The notes beneath the pieces were generated by a model that did no database searches, was not told the origin of the DNA, and saw only the letters and a program-made list of their open reading frames with translations. A DNA stretch of 64,000 nt from Desmodesmus armatus (lineage: Eukaryota; Chlorophyta; Chlorophyceae; Sphaeropleales; Scenedesmaceae), in NCBI GenBank assembly GCA_007449985.2, contig VIIQ02000100.1:310001-374000 (forward strand). The letters are read 5' to 3'. The position numbers and the translations under genes were made by a program. Shown here piece by piece: positions 10,459 to 22,635 of the stretch (position 1 is its first letter; the number at the start of each line of letters is the position of its first letter).

Positions 10459-13400
10459 ATGGGAGACCAGGCAGCAGGGCTTGTAGTAGCCCACCCCTGG
10501 CACTCTGACCCTGACACAGCGGAAATCAGGAATCATGTGCACTCCCAGATGTGAGTTTTGACCCACAGCAGGGGTGGTGCAGCAGGTGGCCCCCCATCTC
10601 CTCGTGACAAGCATAGTCTGGCACACGTGTGCAAGAGGGCGTTGTCTGTGCTGACAGCTGCTGACCCCCGCCCTTGGTTGTTTCTGGTGTGGTTGGCAGC
10701 TTCCAATTGTTCCAGAAGCGCAAGCCTGGTGGCCAGAACCAGTGGAGTGAAAAGTTGCCCGACTTTGTGAAGAGACTGGAAGCGGCCCTCTTCAACTCTG
10801 CAGCGACAAAGGTAAGCGTGTGTGTGTGAGCTTTGGGCACTCAATAGCATGATATATGCAGCCATAGTCCCCACCCCTTCCTGCAGCAGGGTGTTTTCTG
10901 GCAGGCCATGACTACACGGCCCCCCCCTTCACACCCCCACCAACCCACAGCAGGGAATTCGCTGCTGCTCTCACCCACTCTGACGTCCGTGTCCCCCACC
11001 GTCGTTTCATTACAACAGGAGGAATACAGTGATTTCAGAACACTTGAATCCAGGCTGCAGGAGGTGGCTCGTCGCTTGGTGCACAGACCTGGTGCACAGG
11101 CCCCGAGCTCGTCGCAGGGCACGCCCGGGCTGCTGCCGAATGGCGTGTTTGATCCTGGTAGCTCTCAGCAACAGCAGCAGGGCGCGCAGCAGTTTGCAGT
11201 CCAGCCAGGGACTGCCAACTCGCAGGTGATGCTCAGCGCGTATCCGGGCGCGCAGGGCATGCAGGCAGCCTCCGGCATGATCCCTACCCCTAACCTAGGG
11301 GCTGGGGATGGCACCGACCTGGTTTTTGTCAAGCCTGAGCCAGACAGCAGTGCCAACGGGGTGCCTGCAGAGGGAGCAGCAGACCCCAGCAGCAGCTATC
11401 AGAGGAGCAGCTTGCCAGGCGTCATGGCAGCCTCCCCAGGCCTGGGCGGCAGCAACGGCATGGGAACAGCTCTCATGAGCAACGGAGCCCCTGTGCTTAT
11501 CAAGCAGGATGCCTGGTCAATGCCGTCGCCCAGCATGGTCCCGGTGCGTGTGCTGTTGAGGCTGACCTTTCGCGCAATGCTCAGCAGCGGCACTTCTCCC
11601 TGTGTCCCTTTGAAGAAGGCTGCAGCTAGCACAGTACAACTTGTCAGCAAAGCTGCAGCTTGACACCTGCCTGCTTGTCGTGTCTGTTCCTTGTCCTCAT
11701 GCAGACTGCTGGTGGCGGGGGCGGCAGCGGTGGTCGCATAGGTGAGCAGCATGGACGCAGCAGTTGCCAAGGCTGATGCTGGAAGCATGTTGCAGTCATC
11801 AAGGCTGTAACAAGGCTGCGGCTGTTCCCGCCTTCAAGGAACTGCAGTCTGTGATTGTTTGCAAACGCCGTCATGTGGCATGTTTCGCACACCGCCATGC
11901 TGCCTCACGCATCCCCTGATGCAACTCTGTATATCTGTGGTCTTGCCCGCAGGTGACCCCAGCACAGCGCTGGTCAGCAGCAGTGCTCCCTCGGGCTTCA
12001 TGCCCACTAGTGCAGCAGGCGGCGGCATGATGCCCAACCCAGGAGCCAGCAGCATGGGAGGCATGATGATGCCCACCCCCATGCTGGGGTCCGGCATGGT
12101 GCCAACCCCCAGCAGCGGCTTGGGAGCAGCAGCAGGCGGCATGGTGCCCACTGGCATGGTCCCCAACAGCATGGGCATGGTGCCTACTGTCAGCCCCACC
12201 ATGATCCCCAACCCTGGGAGCAGCATGCCGTCTGGCATGGTCCCAGCCAGCATGGGCATGGTGCCTACCACCATGGTGCCGAGCAGTATGGGCATGCCTA
12301 GCCCAGCCACTGCCGCAGCAGCCGGGGCGGCTGCTGCCAACGGCATGTACCCGCTGGGCGGGGGCATGGGGGGCTTGTCGAGTCCGCCTCTCCAAGCAGG
12401 GCAGCAGCCAGCGCAGCAGCAGGATGTGTTGCAGTTGCCGCCGCAGGAGCAGCTTCTCCAGCAGCAGCAGCAGCAGCCAGCGCAGCAGCCAGATCTGCTG
12501 CAGCAGCTGGGTGGACAGCAGCAAGCAGGGATGCTGCAGCAACAGCAGCCACCGGGGGCCAGTAATACAGGTAAGCCTGATGTGGTGTGGCGTGGGGTAT
12601 GGGCATGTCGTGATGTTGGCTTCGCTGCACACATGGTTAGGACTTCGTCTGCATCTGCAGTCTCTGGCGTGTTGGTGGCGTGGTTGTCTGCATTCGCAGT
12701 CGGTGGCATGTTGACGGCGGGAAAGGCAAGACCGCTGGGCAGTACAGGCCGCCACTTCTGCACTTGTGTGTACGGACGTTTGCAGTTTGTTGCCTGTGCG
12801 TCAGTAGACTGTATTCGCAGCTTATGATGTTACCAGTGCGATATGCTCACGATTGCCACTGCTGTGTGCTATCGTGTGCTGTGCTGCGCTGTGCAGGCGC
12901 CCTGGCAGCCAGTGGGCCCATGACCATGGTGCCTGTGTCAGCTCCTGCAGCCCGCAGCAGCTCACCGGGCATGGGTGGGGGCCTCACCCTAGCAGCGGCT
13001 ATGGAGAACCTCCCAGCGGACTCTGCAGCACCTGCAGCAGCAGGCGGCGCAGCCGCGCAGCAGCAGCAGGGCGCGGACGATCCCCTCGCGCAGCAGCAGT
13101 TCCTCAGCGGTAATGACAACGCCAACAGGAGCATGGCGGAGCGGCAGCAGTACATTCAGAAGCAGCAGCGGTGGCTGCTGTTCTTGCGGCACTGCGCCAA
13201 GTGTCAGCAGGACGAGGCGGAGTGTCAGTTCAGCCGCAGCTGCAAGGTGGGGAAGGAGCTGTGGACGCACATACTGCAGTGCAACAACCCGGCGTGTACG
13301 TATCCGCGCTGCACCAGCAGCAAGGACCTTCTGAAGCACCACCAGAAGTGCCAGAATGTGCAGTGCCCCATCTGCACGCCTGTAAAGGAGTACGTGCGGC

Positions 13401-16400
13401 GCACGCGCAACCAGGGCGGGGGTGGGTCTGGCATGGGGCCGGGCTCTGTGGCCCCGTCCCCTGCGCAGCCTTCCAGCAGCGTCACCAGCGCCCCGCCGCC
13501 TGGCGCGGGAGACATGGCGGCGCAGTACCAGCAGCAGCAGGCTGCTGCAGTGGCAGCGAGCCAGCAGATGCAGATGCAGCAGCAGCAGGGGTTGTCAGGC
13601 ATGAAGCGGTCTGCCAGCTCGATGATGGACCCAGCAGCAGCAGCAGCAGCCATGCCTGCACCCGCAGGGTACCCCCAGGGCATGATGCCCGTGCCTGGGG
13701 GTGGCATGATGGGCATGGTGCCCCAGCAGCAGCAGCAGCAACAGCAGCGGCAGCAGCAGCAGCAGCAGCAAATGCCGTACGGGCAGCAGGCGTACATGCA
13801 GCAGCAGCCGTACGGGGCGATGCAGCAGGGGTACCCCCAGCAGATGCAGTACCCGCAGCAGCAGATGCAGGCCATGCAGCAGCAGTATGGTCAGCAGCAG
13901 ATGCAGTACCCTCAGCAGCAGTTGCCGTACGGGCAGCAGCAGGCGTACATGCAGCAGCAGCAGCAGCAGCAGATGGGCTACGGGAATGCTGCTGCTGGTA
14001 TGGGTGCGGCAGGGCAGGCCGGCATGATGGGTGGCATGATGCCGGTGGCTAATGGGATGCCTCCCAACGGCATGGTCAACGGGGCTCAGGAGGAGCAGGC
14101 GGGGAAGAAGCAGAAGACGGCGCAGGACCGGCGGCAGCTGCTGGCAACGGTCAGTGAGGGTTTCTGGGGGGGCGGGGCGCTGTGGAGCCGGGGCATGGGG
14201 GTGTTGTTCGTGCCTGCATGCCTTGGCTCTCCATGCAACATGCGGTTGCCGCTGGTTGCAGTATGCTGCCATTGAGAACCTTGCTGGCAGGTCGCTGCTT
14301 GTGTCGTGCTATTTGTTCAGTGCTTGCAGTGCTCATGTCATGTGTGGCTGTCATTGTCTGGTACCCGCCTGTGAATCTCTCGTTGGCTTCGCCAGGGGTG
14401 TGGACTCTTGTACCTACACCTGTACTGGCCTGCATGCTCTGCTCTGTACCAAACAACTAGCACATGGCATTGTACTGCTTTGTGCTCAACTGCTTGTGCT
14501 GTACGGGACGGCTGCTCACTGTTGTCTGCGCAGAACACCGGCACGTCGCTGCTGGAGTGCTTCGACGCCCTGTCGATCAGCACGCATGTGCAGACCACGT
14601 ATGACCAAGCGCAGGCCGCCAAAACCCCGGTGCAGCTGCCGGTAAACCCTGGTGATGACTGCAAGGTCTGTGGCCTCACAAAGCTCACCTTTGAGCCGCC
14701 CTGCATCTACTGCACCACCTGTGGCCAGCGCATCAAGCGGGGGCAGACGTACCACTGCACTGCGATGGAGCCTGGCTGCGAGTTCAGGGGCTTCTGGTGC
14801 CACACCTGCCTCAACGAGCAGAAGGGGGACAAGATCCCCTGGGAGGGCAACCAGGTGCGATCATACGGCGGGAGTGGGGGGCAGCGTGCAGGGGGAGTGG
14901 GGTGGCAGGGTGCGGACGATGTGTAGGGCAGCAGTGGGCGTTGTTGCCGGTTGGGAGTTCAACTGCGTGTGACTGGCAGCCGCCAGGTTTGGGCAGCGGG
15001 CATGGTGGTGTGGTGGTTGAGGAGTGCAGCGTATGGCCAGACCTTAGCAGCAGCACGGGCAAGCCTGTGGAAGCACTCGTCCACACGCCGGTTGTTCACA
15101 GTGTCGGTGTCCCCCGCTGTCCCTAATGTGTGTGGTGCGGTTCCTTCCAGGTGGGTTATGTGATCAAGAAGGACCTGCAGAAGAAGAAGAATGATGACGA
15201 GGTGGAGGAGGGCTGGGTGCAATGCGATTGCTGCGACAACTGGGTGCACATGATCTGCGGCCTCTTCAACAAGGGACGCAACGACCAGAACGTGCACTAC
15301 CTGTGCCCATACTGCCTGTCGGAGGTGAGTCATGTGTGCTTTGCTTTTTGGTCCTGGCGTGAAATGCATTTCAGGCGCAGAGGAGGCTCCTGAAGGGTGC
15401 CGTCAGCTGAGGCTTAGGCAACAAGCTGTCTGACTGAGTCACATCGGACAGTTTCCCACAGGAGGCACTCTTTGTCGCTTTTTTTGTGTGTACCTTTGTG
15501 TAAGATTCACTGAGCTGTTGTTGTGTCCTCCTGTATGCGCGCAGGGCCTGAACAACGGCGTGCGTGAGCTTATCACGTCGCGGCCTCAGGCCATGCTTGA
15601 GGCGCGTGAGCTGCCCACCAACCACCTCAGCAACCTGCTGGAGCAGAAGGTGGCCAACGCACTGACGGCAGACAGGCAGCAGCGCGCAGCCATGCAGGTG
15701 CGTGCGCATACGCATGATTTGCAACCAGCGTGTGCATGTCAGGGACCGTTGAGGGTGTATTGCAAGAGGATGGTGGTTTTGGGGGCCGGGGTATCGGGGT
15801 GTGCTGACTGTGTTGGTTGGCTGTGGGTTCAGGCCCCCGTTCCAGCCTTGGCTGCTCACGCATGGCCGGCTGCAGTGGATATTGTGGAAGTCAGCATGGC
15901 GGCGCACTAGTCGTCAGGGCGGCTTTGCCGTCACATCAAAGCATAGCCAGCATCAGTTGGCAGTCATGCATTCATATGCGGGTATCAGCCTGCTGATGCT
16001 GATGCATGCATGTCTGTGCTGGTGTGCTGCTGCTCCTAGGGGTGCTTGCCTGAGCAGGTGCCGACAGCTGAGGGCCTGACCATACGCGTCATCAACAACG
16101 TCACCAAGAAGTGCGAGGTGCGTAGCTTCCCATGTTTGCCTCGTTGCGGTCCCTGCCAGAGCACCTTGTGAGGTCAGGGTGGGCCTGGGGTTGCATTGTG
16201 TTGCTAGTGCTGCTCAGAGCAGATGTACAAGGTGTCTCTGCGAGCAGCAGCAGCAAACTGGTGCTGTTGTCCCCTTTCCACACGACCCGCGTGTTACACC
16301 GACTTTGCTAATGCTGTGTGGAATTGCAACGTCCCTGTTACCCACAACAAAATCACCAAGTGTGTCCCGGGTCTCCTGCGCTGGTTGTTGTTCCCTGCAG

Positions 16401-19400
16401 GTGAAGCAGAAGTTCTACGACGCCTTCAAGGGTGACGGCTACCCAGAGGCCTTCATCTACAGGCAGCGGGTGATCGTGCTGTTCCAGAAGATCGACGGCG
16501 TGGACGTCGCGCTGTACTGCATGTATGTGCAGGAGTACGGCGCAGACTGCTCGCTGCCCAACAAGAACGTGGTCTACCTCTCGTACATCGACAGGTGCGC
16601 CTGTGCTTTCGCGCATGGATTGTAGCAAGCTCACAACAAAACAATTCACAATTGGTGGGCTGGTCACAGTCTGCATGTGCCAAACCAGTGTTTGTTTTGT
16701 TGCCGGCTGCAGTTGGCGCGTTTAGCAATCGTCGTTGCGTCTTGCATTGGCCTGTCTTGCTTTGGTCTGTTGGTGCCAACACTTGCGCCTGTGTCTGTCC
16801 GTGGTAGTGTGCGTCATGCTCTGCCAAGCCACGGTGCTGACCAGAACAGCACCAAGCATCAGTGTGGGTGTTGAACGTGATGTATTGACAAGACACCTGC
16901 TGTCCTGCCACATCCTGCCCCACTGGCACCCCACCCACACACTCACCCACCCACCACACCCCCCCCCCCCACCTGCAGCGTCAAGTACTTCCGGCCTGAG
17001 ATTGCGTGCGCCAGCGGCACTAGCCTGCGCACGTTTGTGTACCACCAGATCCTGCTGGGCTACCTGGCGTACGTCAAGGCGCTAGGGTTTGAGCAGATGT
17101 ACATCTGGGCCTGCCCCCGCTCGCGGTAAGTGGTTGCAAACGCTGGCTTGGCCCAATATCTTCTTCTTGTGTGGTGTTTGTTGTTGTTGCTGCTGCTGGA
17201 GGGGGTGCCAGCCCTCTTGTTGCAGTCGTTTGGTTGCCTGCAAGCTTCCCTGCACTGGCAAGGCAGGTAGTTCCTTCGCTTGGTCGGTCACTGGGGTGCT
17301 GAAGTTGATGGGTGCGAACATGGTGTGTGCCGATGGCAGGAATGCGTCCTTGCGTGAACATGCGTTTGTTTGCCGCCTGACTGCCTTATGTATTGTGTGC
17401 TGCTCATATGTGCAGGGTGACGACTACATCCTGTACTGCCACCCTCAGAAGCAGAAGACGCCCCGCAGCGACCGCCTGCGCGCCTGGTGAGCCTGACACA
17501 CACACCGCCAGTGCAGCATGACGGGGCTGCGCTGTGTGTTGTGAAGGTTCAGGCACAGATTTTATGCCACAAACTGTACCCAATGGCGAAGGTTCAGGCT
17601 CAGATCGTCATGCCATATTCTGTTCCCAATGACACAAGTGCCTGAAGTGTTGTTGCTATGGTCCTGTCACCTCCCCCCGTCACTTTCATCCCCAAGGTAT
17701 CATGACATGGTGAAGTGTGACTGCCATGTTCCTGTCAACCCCCTCTGTCACTCCCCCCTCCCCCCCCCATGTATCACGACATGCTGAAGAAGGCGAGGGA
17801 GGAGACCGGTGTGACGCTTGCAGCTTGCTGTGTGTTGCGAAGGCTTGGGCAGAGTTCCTTATGACACAATATGTTCATGTTTGCACAAAGCCTGAAGTCT
17901 TGTTGCCGCGTCCCTGTCACTCCCCTCCCGCTCCAGGTACCACGACATGCTGAAGAAGGCGCGGGAGGAGGGCAGTGTGACTCACGTCACCACGCTGTGG
18001 GACTCCTTCTTCGAGGGCGGGCGTGACCACCGCTACGACAAGCCCAGCGTGACGCACATACCCTACCTGGAGGGAGACTACTGGCCGGGCGAGGCGGAGA
18101 ACCTGCTGGCGCAGATCCAGGAGGGGCAGCGCAGCGCTGTCACAGGTGCGGCGGCTGGTGCCCGTGCGGTACTGGACGGTGCTGTACTGGATGGTGCTGT
18201 GTGGTTGGGTTGCTGTGGTTCGCCCGCCATTTTCAGTGGCCCTTGCTGGACATGCATTCCGCTCTCAGCGTCCGCTTGCGCCAGTGGTTTTTTCACTTGC
18301 GTAGTAGCTCCCTCCCTCACTCACTCACCGACTGACTCTCGCGTCATGCCCCAACCACCTTGCAGACACACCACATGTTTGGTCTTCTCGTATGTGCCTC
18401 ATGTCTTACGTTTCTCCATGTGCACGCCACGCACCACCGTCGTCATGCCTGCAGGTGGCAACACTGCGCTGTCGCGCAAGGCCGGTGGCAGCAAGGGCAA
18501 GCGCTATGGTGCAGGGCCCGCCACAACTGATGAGGCGCTGCTGTCCCGCCTGGGGGAGATCCTTGGTGGCAACATGAAGGAGGACTTCATGGTGGTGCAC
18601 CTGCAGGAGCCATGCAGCTTCTGCAGGGCACACGTCAACGGCAACATACTGCACAAGTGGGTGACTGTTGTTGGCAACATCGCTCGTGTCCGTAGTCGCA
18701 TGACATGTGTGCCAAACAGCGTAATGATATGTGCAGATTTAGAGGTTCCCATTTCGCAGCTTCTGCAGGGCACACGTCAACGGCAACATACTGCACAAGT
18801 GGGTGACTGTTGTTGGCAACATCGCTCGTGTCCGTAGTCGCATGACATGTGTGCCAAACAGCGTAATGATATGTGCAGATTTAGAGGTTCCCAGTTCGCA
18901 GCTTCTGCAGTGCACACGTCAATGGCGGCATACTGCACAGGTGGGTGGCTGTGGCTGTCGAGCGCGCATGTGGATGTTTCGTGTGATGGTATGGTTGTTG
19001 CAAGGCGGACAGTGCCAGGCATCGAGCAGAATAAGTCGTGCCCCTGGTCGCATGACATGTGTACAGGTCAAACAGCGTCGTGATGTGTGACTCAGTACGG
19101 CTGCTGAATCCACCTCCCCTCTTGCTCACTCTTTCACTTACTGTATATCCTCTGTGTGCCTTGCCTCAGGTACATGGGCGGTGCAGCCGGCACGTCGGCG
19201 CTGTCGCGGCCGCCTCCTGAGCGGCGCTTCGAGGGCATCCGTCTGGAGAGCCCTGGGCCCGCTGCCCCCACGGGGCCCCTGGCGCACCTGCAGATCTGCG
19301 GGAACTGCTACTCCGCTGAGATGACGCGTGTGAGCAGCGGCGCCAAGGGCAGGCTGCCTGGCAGCTTGGCTCTCACAGACCTCACGCAGCAGGTGGGTGA

Positions 19401-22400
19401 TGCGGGTGTGGCCAACACAGGAAGTTTTATGATTAAGGGTTGAGTTTAGAACCCTGGGACGGGTCTCAGTCAGGCGTTTGACTTGGACAGCAGGGCAGGT
19501 GTGTGTGCAGTATGGGGTCGTAAGCAGCGGCGCCAAGGGCAGGCTGCCTGGCAGCTTGGCTCTCACAGACCTCACGCAGCAGGTGGGTTGATAAGACGGC
19601 TGCGTTCAAAGTTTGCAGTCAAATAATCACTTGTGCTTTCCGAACTCTCAACATCACGCAGCAGGTGGGTTGACTGAAGAAAAAGGATACAAGGAAGGCT
19701 CTTGTCGACGGCTGTGTTCAGAGTTTGTAATGCAAATAGTCAGTCGTGCTGTATCGGAAATCTAGACCTCACGCAGCAGGTGGGTGATGCGGTGTGGTTG
19801 GGACAGGAAGTGCGGGAGGACTCGGCTCAGCATTTGACTTGGAGGCAGGGCATGGTGCTCGTGCAGTTTTGAGAGCGTAAGCTGAGGGTGTGTGTGGATG
19901 CTGGCGCTGCTGTGCACCGTCAACACCTGGCGCAAGCATTGCTTGTTGTGGTGGCTGCTTGTAGCTCTAGGGAGACTTCACGGGCTGAGCCATGGCCAGG
20001 GGGCGGACAGGCTTGTTTATCAGGTGGCAAGCATCGGCCACATGTGCCGACACAGGGTGCATGTCACGTTGACCAGTGTATAAATCTGATTGTGTAACCA
20101 TATGTTTGTGCTTGTGTATCCGTCTGCTTGTGTTGTGTGTGCAGATGATCCCTCAGATGCAGCTCCAGCAGGACAGGGACACTGACATGGGCAGTGAGTT
20201 CTTTGAGACGCGGCAGGCCTTCCTCTCACTCTGCCAGGGCAACCACTACCAGGTGGGGCCGGGTGCAGGGCTTGAATGAATTCCACCTCCTTGATCAGGC
20301 AGGAGGCGGCGTGTGAGGGTCACTCTGTCTGTTGGGCACACACGAGTGTGCCAGCGGTTGTGGCTTGAACGGTCGGCTTGAGCTGTACACCTGCTGCCTC
20401 AGCAGGGGTGTTGCTTGCATGTCAGTATGCCCACGAGCTCAATACATACACAAGGTGCTCGCTTTGCCAGGGTGAGCCGGCTGTACATGAAGGATCCCCT
20501 CTCCGTCCTGACACCCGTGCTCGTCCTGTTGCCTTGCGTCGCTGCAGTTTGACTCCCTGCGGCGCGCCAAGCACAGCAGCATGATGGTGCTGTACCACCT
20601 GCACAACCCCGAGGCGCCGGCCTTCTCCTCCACCTGCAACTTCTGCCATGTGGAGATAGAGCCCGGCACCGGCATGCGCTGCACGGTCTGCTCTGACTTT
20701 GACATGTGCAGGAACTGCCACCAGAACGGCATGCGGCATGAACACCCCATGGTGGTGAGTTCGTTGTGCTGGGGTTACTTGTGGCCTTGCAGTGGTTTGG
20801 TTGCATGCAACAGCTACGCACATATGTGGCATGCGGTGTGCAGTTGCATGCAACAGCTACGCACATATGTGGCATGAGGTGTGCAGCGTGCATCGATCGC
20901 ATTTGGAGCTACACACCCACATCAAGTCTGTGTGTCAGGACATATGTAAAGTTGCATGCAGGAAAGCGGCAGGTGCCTAGGAGCTAGGAGTGCTCTGCTT
21001 CTGGTCCAAGCTTCAATCCAAGCTCAATGCTGTCTCAGCACTGACCACGTTGTGCAGAACCGGACAGGATGCTTTCAAAGTGGTTTGTCAAAGAGGTTTT
21101 GTGGTTGTGCCCTACCTTCCCCTCCCCTTTTGCTGCTGCAGCGCATGACGGACTTTGCCAGGCGGGACGAGACGCGGCAGCGGCTGACGGAGCAGGAGCG
21201 GCAGGAGCGTAACCAGCAGCTGCAGAAGACGCTGACGCTGCTGGTGCACGCTTGCAGCTGTCACGACCCGCAGTGCAGCAGCACAAGCTGCCGCAAGGTA
21301 AGGGGGCTAAGGACACGGGGTGCTGGGCGTGGGCTTGCTTGGTTGGGCATCAACGTGCTGCAGCTGAAGCTGCTGTTTACAGCACCAGACTCCGTGTACT
21401 CGCTGAGGTCGCCACAGATTTTTCCAACATGATGTGATGGTCTTGCCAGCAGTGTGTAATCGTGGTGGATTTCCACACCTATAGGCATCTCAAGCTGGCA
21501 CATAAGCACTTGCCCCACTTGTGTCTGTGCCCCTTGTTCGGCAGTCTTGTATGCAACACGGGTGTGCAAAGCACTGAGGCTTGTGTCGAGGCGCTGAGGT
21601 TACCTCAAGACACTGAATCCTGTGTATGCCTGCCTGCCTCCCCCCCCCCCCCCCCCCCCCGTTGTCCTGCAGGTTCGGCAGCTGTTCCAGCACGCCGTGG
21701 GCTGCCAGCAGAAGGTGACTGGCGGCTGCAGCTTGTGCAAGAAGATGTGGTGCCTGCTCAACCTGCACGCCAAGAGCTGCACCACAGCCAACTGCCCGGT
21801 GCCGCGCTGCAGGTGGGTGTGGGGGCCTGCTGCCTGGGAGGCTCGGAGGGGCTGGAGTGGGTGGGTGTGCTTGTCGCATCCTGAAGGGTCCTGCTGGTAG
21901 GGGGGGGGGGGCGCTCAACTTTGTCTTGCACTACACCGCTGGTAGCTGCCGTTTTTTGCAGCCGGACACTTTGTGGTGTTCACTGGCAAGGTAGAAGCGC
22001 GAACATGCTGCATCAACTCGCGTGTCTCTTGGCCTGCACCGCACTTGTACATGTTGAGATTGCTGCTTGCTACATGCGTACAGTGGTGGTTGCATATAAT
22101 TGTAAGGCGCAGTGAGTTGGTGAAGCAGAGCACTCACCGCCCTGAGTGCACTACGTCACCAACTCGCTGCACCTCGCAACCCATATGCAAGTAGCACTGT
22201 ATGCATATAGTCCAGCAGCAAGTTCAGATCAGAGTGTGTGTGACCTGTGCTGCTGCATCATTCAAAAGGAGTGTGTGCTCTGCATACAGCATACATGTGT
22301 AGCTAGCATATAGAAAACATGCAAGCCGCATGCAAGCCAACCTATGAGGCACACCAACATTGTCCCCAAAAAATAGTCAAACTATGTGTGACGTGTTGCG

Positions 22401-22635
22401 CTCTGCTGTCCTGTTGCGTCATTCAAATAGAGTGTTTGTGACGTCTTGCGCTCTCCTGTGCCGTTGTTTCATTCAGTCAGAGTGTTTATCAGTCAGAGTG
22501 TTTGTGACGTCTTGCACTCTGCTGTGGTGCTGTGTTCTTCACAGGGAGCTCAAGGAGTTGCGGCGCCGCCAGCAGGCCCAGATGGAGACGAAGCGGCGCG
22601 CAGCTTACGCCAACATGATACGTGGCCAGAAGTGA
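10459..22635 (+). CDS. HAC: HAC/p300-CBP-type histone acetyltransferase
   Basis: Nuclear lysine acetyltransferase and coactivator using acetyl-CoA on histones. Exons: 10459-10550, 10700-10811, 11019-11543, 11705-11741, 11953-12570, 12897-14149, 14534-14854, 15151-15324, 15545-15697, 16058-16117, 16401-16594, 16979-17125, 17416-17486, 17937-18145, 18455-18656, 19170-19392, 20145-20252, 20548-20754, 21142-21297, 21673-21812, 22545-22635; about 1,697 residues. Domains: KIX-like 8-85 ([29 protein letters not shown]); Gly/Met/Gln linker; TAZ1 about 548-632 ([11 protein letters not shown] to [16 protein letters not shown]); Gln-Met run; zinc finger and PHD 915-1044 ([15 protein letters not shown]); HAT 1045-1390 ([37 protein letters not shown], and RAWYHDML with the catalytic Trp-Tyr); ZZ-type fingers; [23 protein letters not shown]2 1595-1690. 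Exon 12 to 13 is out of phase by one base unless the G run at 17415-17417 lacks a G. The first Met is tentative; an upstream exon is possible. Several introns carry tandem copies of exon ends. Confidence 0.93.
17500..17936 (+). repeat. Ghost copies of HAC exon 14 start inside intron 13
   Basis: The first bases of exon 14 (GTACCACGACATGCTGAAGA, at 17937) recur in the preceding intron as diverged copies at 17697 and 17771. The 17771 copy continues for about 45 bp, into GGAGGAGACCGGTGTGAC, before it diverges. The copy at 17697 keeps an AG before it and could splice in frame; the one at 17771 has AT instead of AG. Upstream flanks around 17520 and 17825 are also similar, so the duplicated unit included intron sequence. 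Confidence 0.75.
18615..19090 (+). repeat. 142-bp tandem triplication across HAC exon 15 end and donor
   Basis: Units begin with CAGCTTCTGCAG at 18615, 18757 and 18899, a spacing of exactly 142 bp. The first unit contains the last 42 bases of exon 15 and its donor (AA then GTGGGT). The second is almost identical; the third is diverged and has an extra insertion of roughly 60 bp before its GGTCGCATGACATGTGT part. All three keep a usable GT donor. Confidence 0.88.
19329..19860 (+). repeat. Tandem copies of HAC exon 16 end and donor in intron 16
   Basis: The exon 16 terminus (AGCAGCGGCGCCAAGGGCAG through CACGCAGCAG then GTGGGT, 19329-19398) is repeated nearly perfectly at 19518-19588. Shorter donor-containing copies occur at 19657-19670 and 19765-19795, the last followed by a diverged version of the real intron start. 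A second flank (GACGGCTG, GTTCA, AGTTTG) is also doubled around 19595 and 19710. Confidence 0.82.
20801..20886 (+). repeat. 43-bp tandem duplication in HAC intron 18
   Basis: Two copies of TTGCATGCAACAGCTACGCA and the following CATATGTGGCATG, starting at 20801 and 20844, with one substitution. Purely intronic. Confidence 0.85.
21640..21660 (+). repeat. 21-base C homopolymer before a HAC acceptor
   Basis: An uninterrupted C run lies 12 bases before the AG acceptor of exon 20 and doubles as its polypyrimidine tract. Comparable long C runs precede HAC exon 12 (around 16961-16970) and RAD54 exon 7 (around 33585-33594). Length in the assembly may be unreliable. Confidence 0.8.
22231..22540 (+). 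repeat. Degenerate tandem repeat upstream of the last HAC exon
   Basis: The unit AGAGTGTTTGTGACGTCTTG then CGCTCT...CATTCA recurs three to four times between 22380 and 22540 (clearest at 22428 and 22495), with a weaker relative near 22231. It ends directly before the acceptor of exon 21 at 22544. Confidence 0.7.

Noticed and set aside
13720..13990. Tandem CAG runs as a CRISPR-like or structured array
   Set aside because: They are in-frame poly-Gln codons of HAC in a eukaryotic gene, with no spacer structure.
13171..14052. Long Ala-rich frame overlapping HAC exon 6
   Set aside because: Out-of-frame reading of the CAG repeats that code for Gln in the TAZ1/poly-Gln exon.
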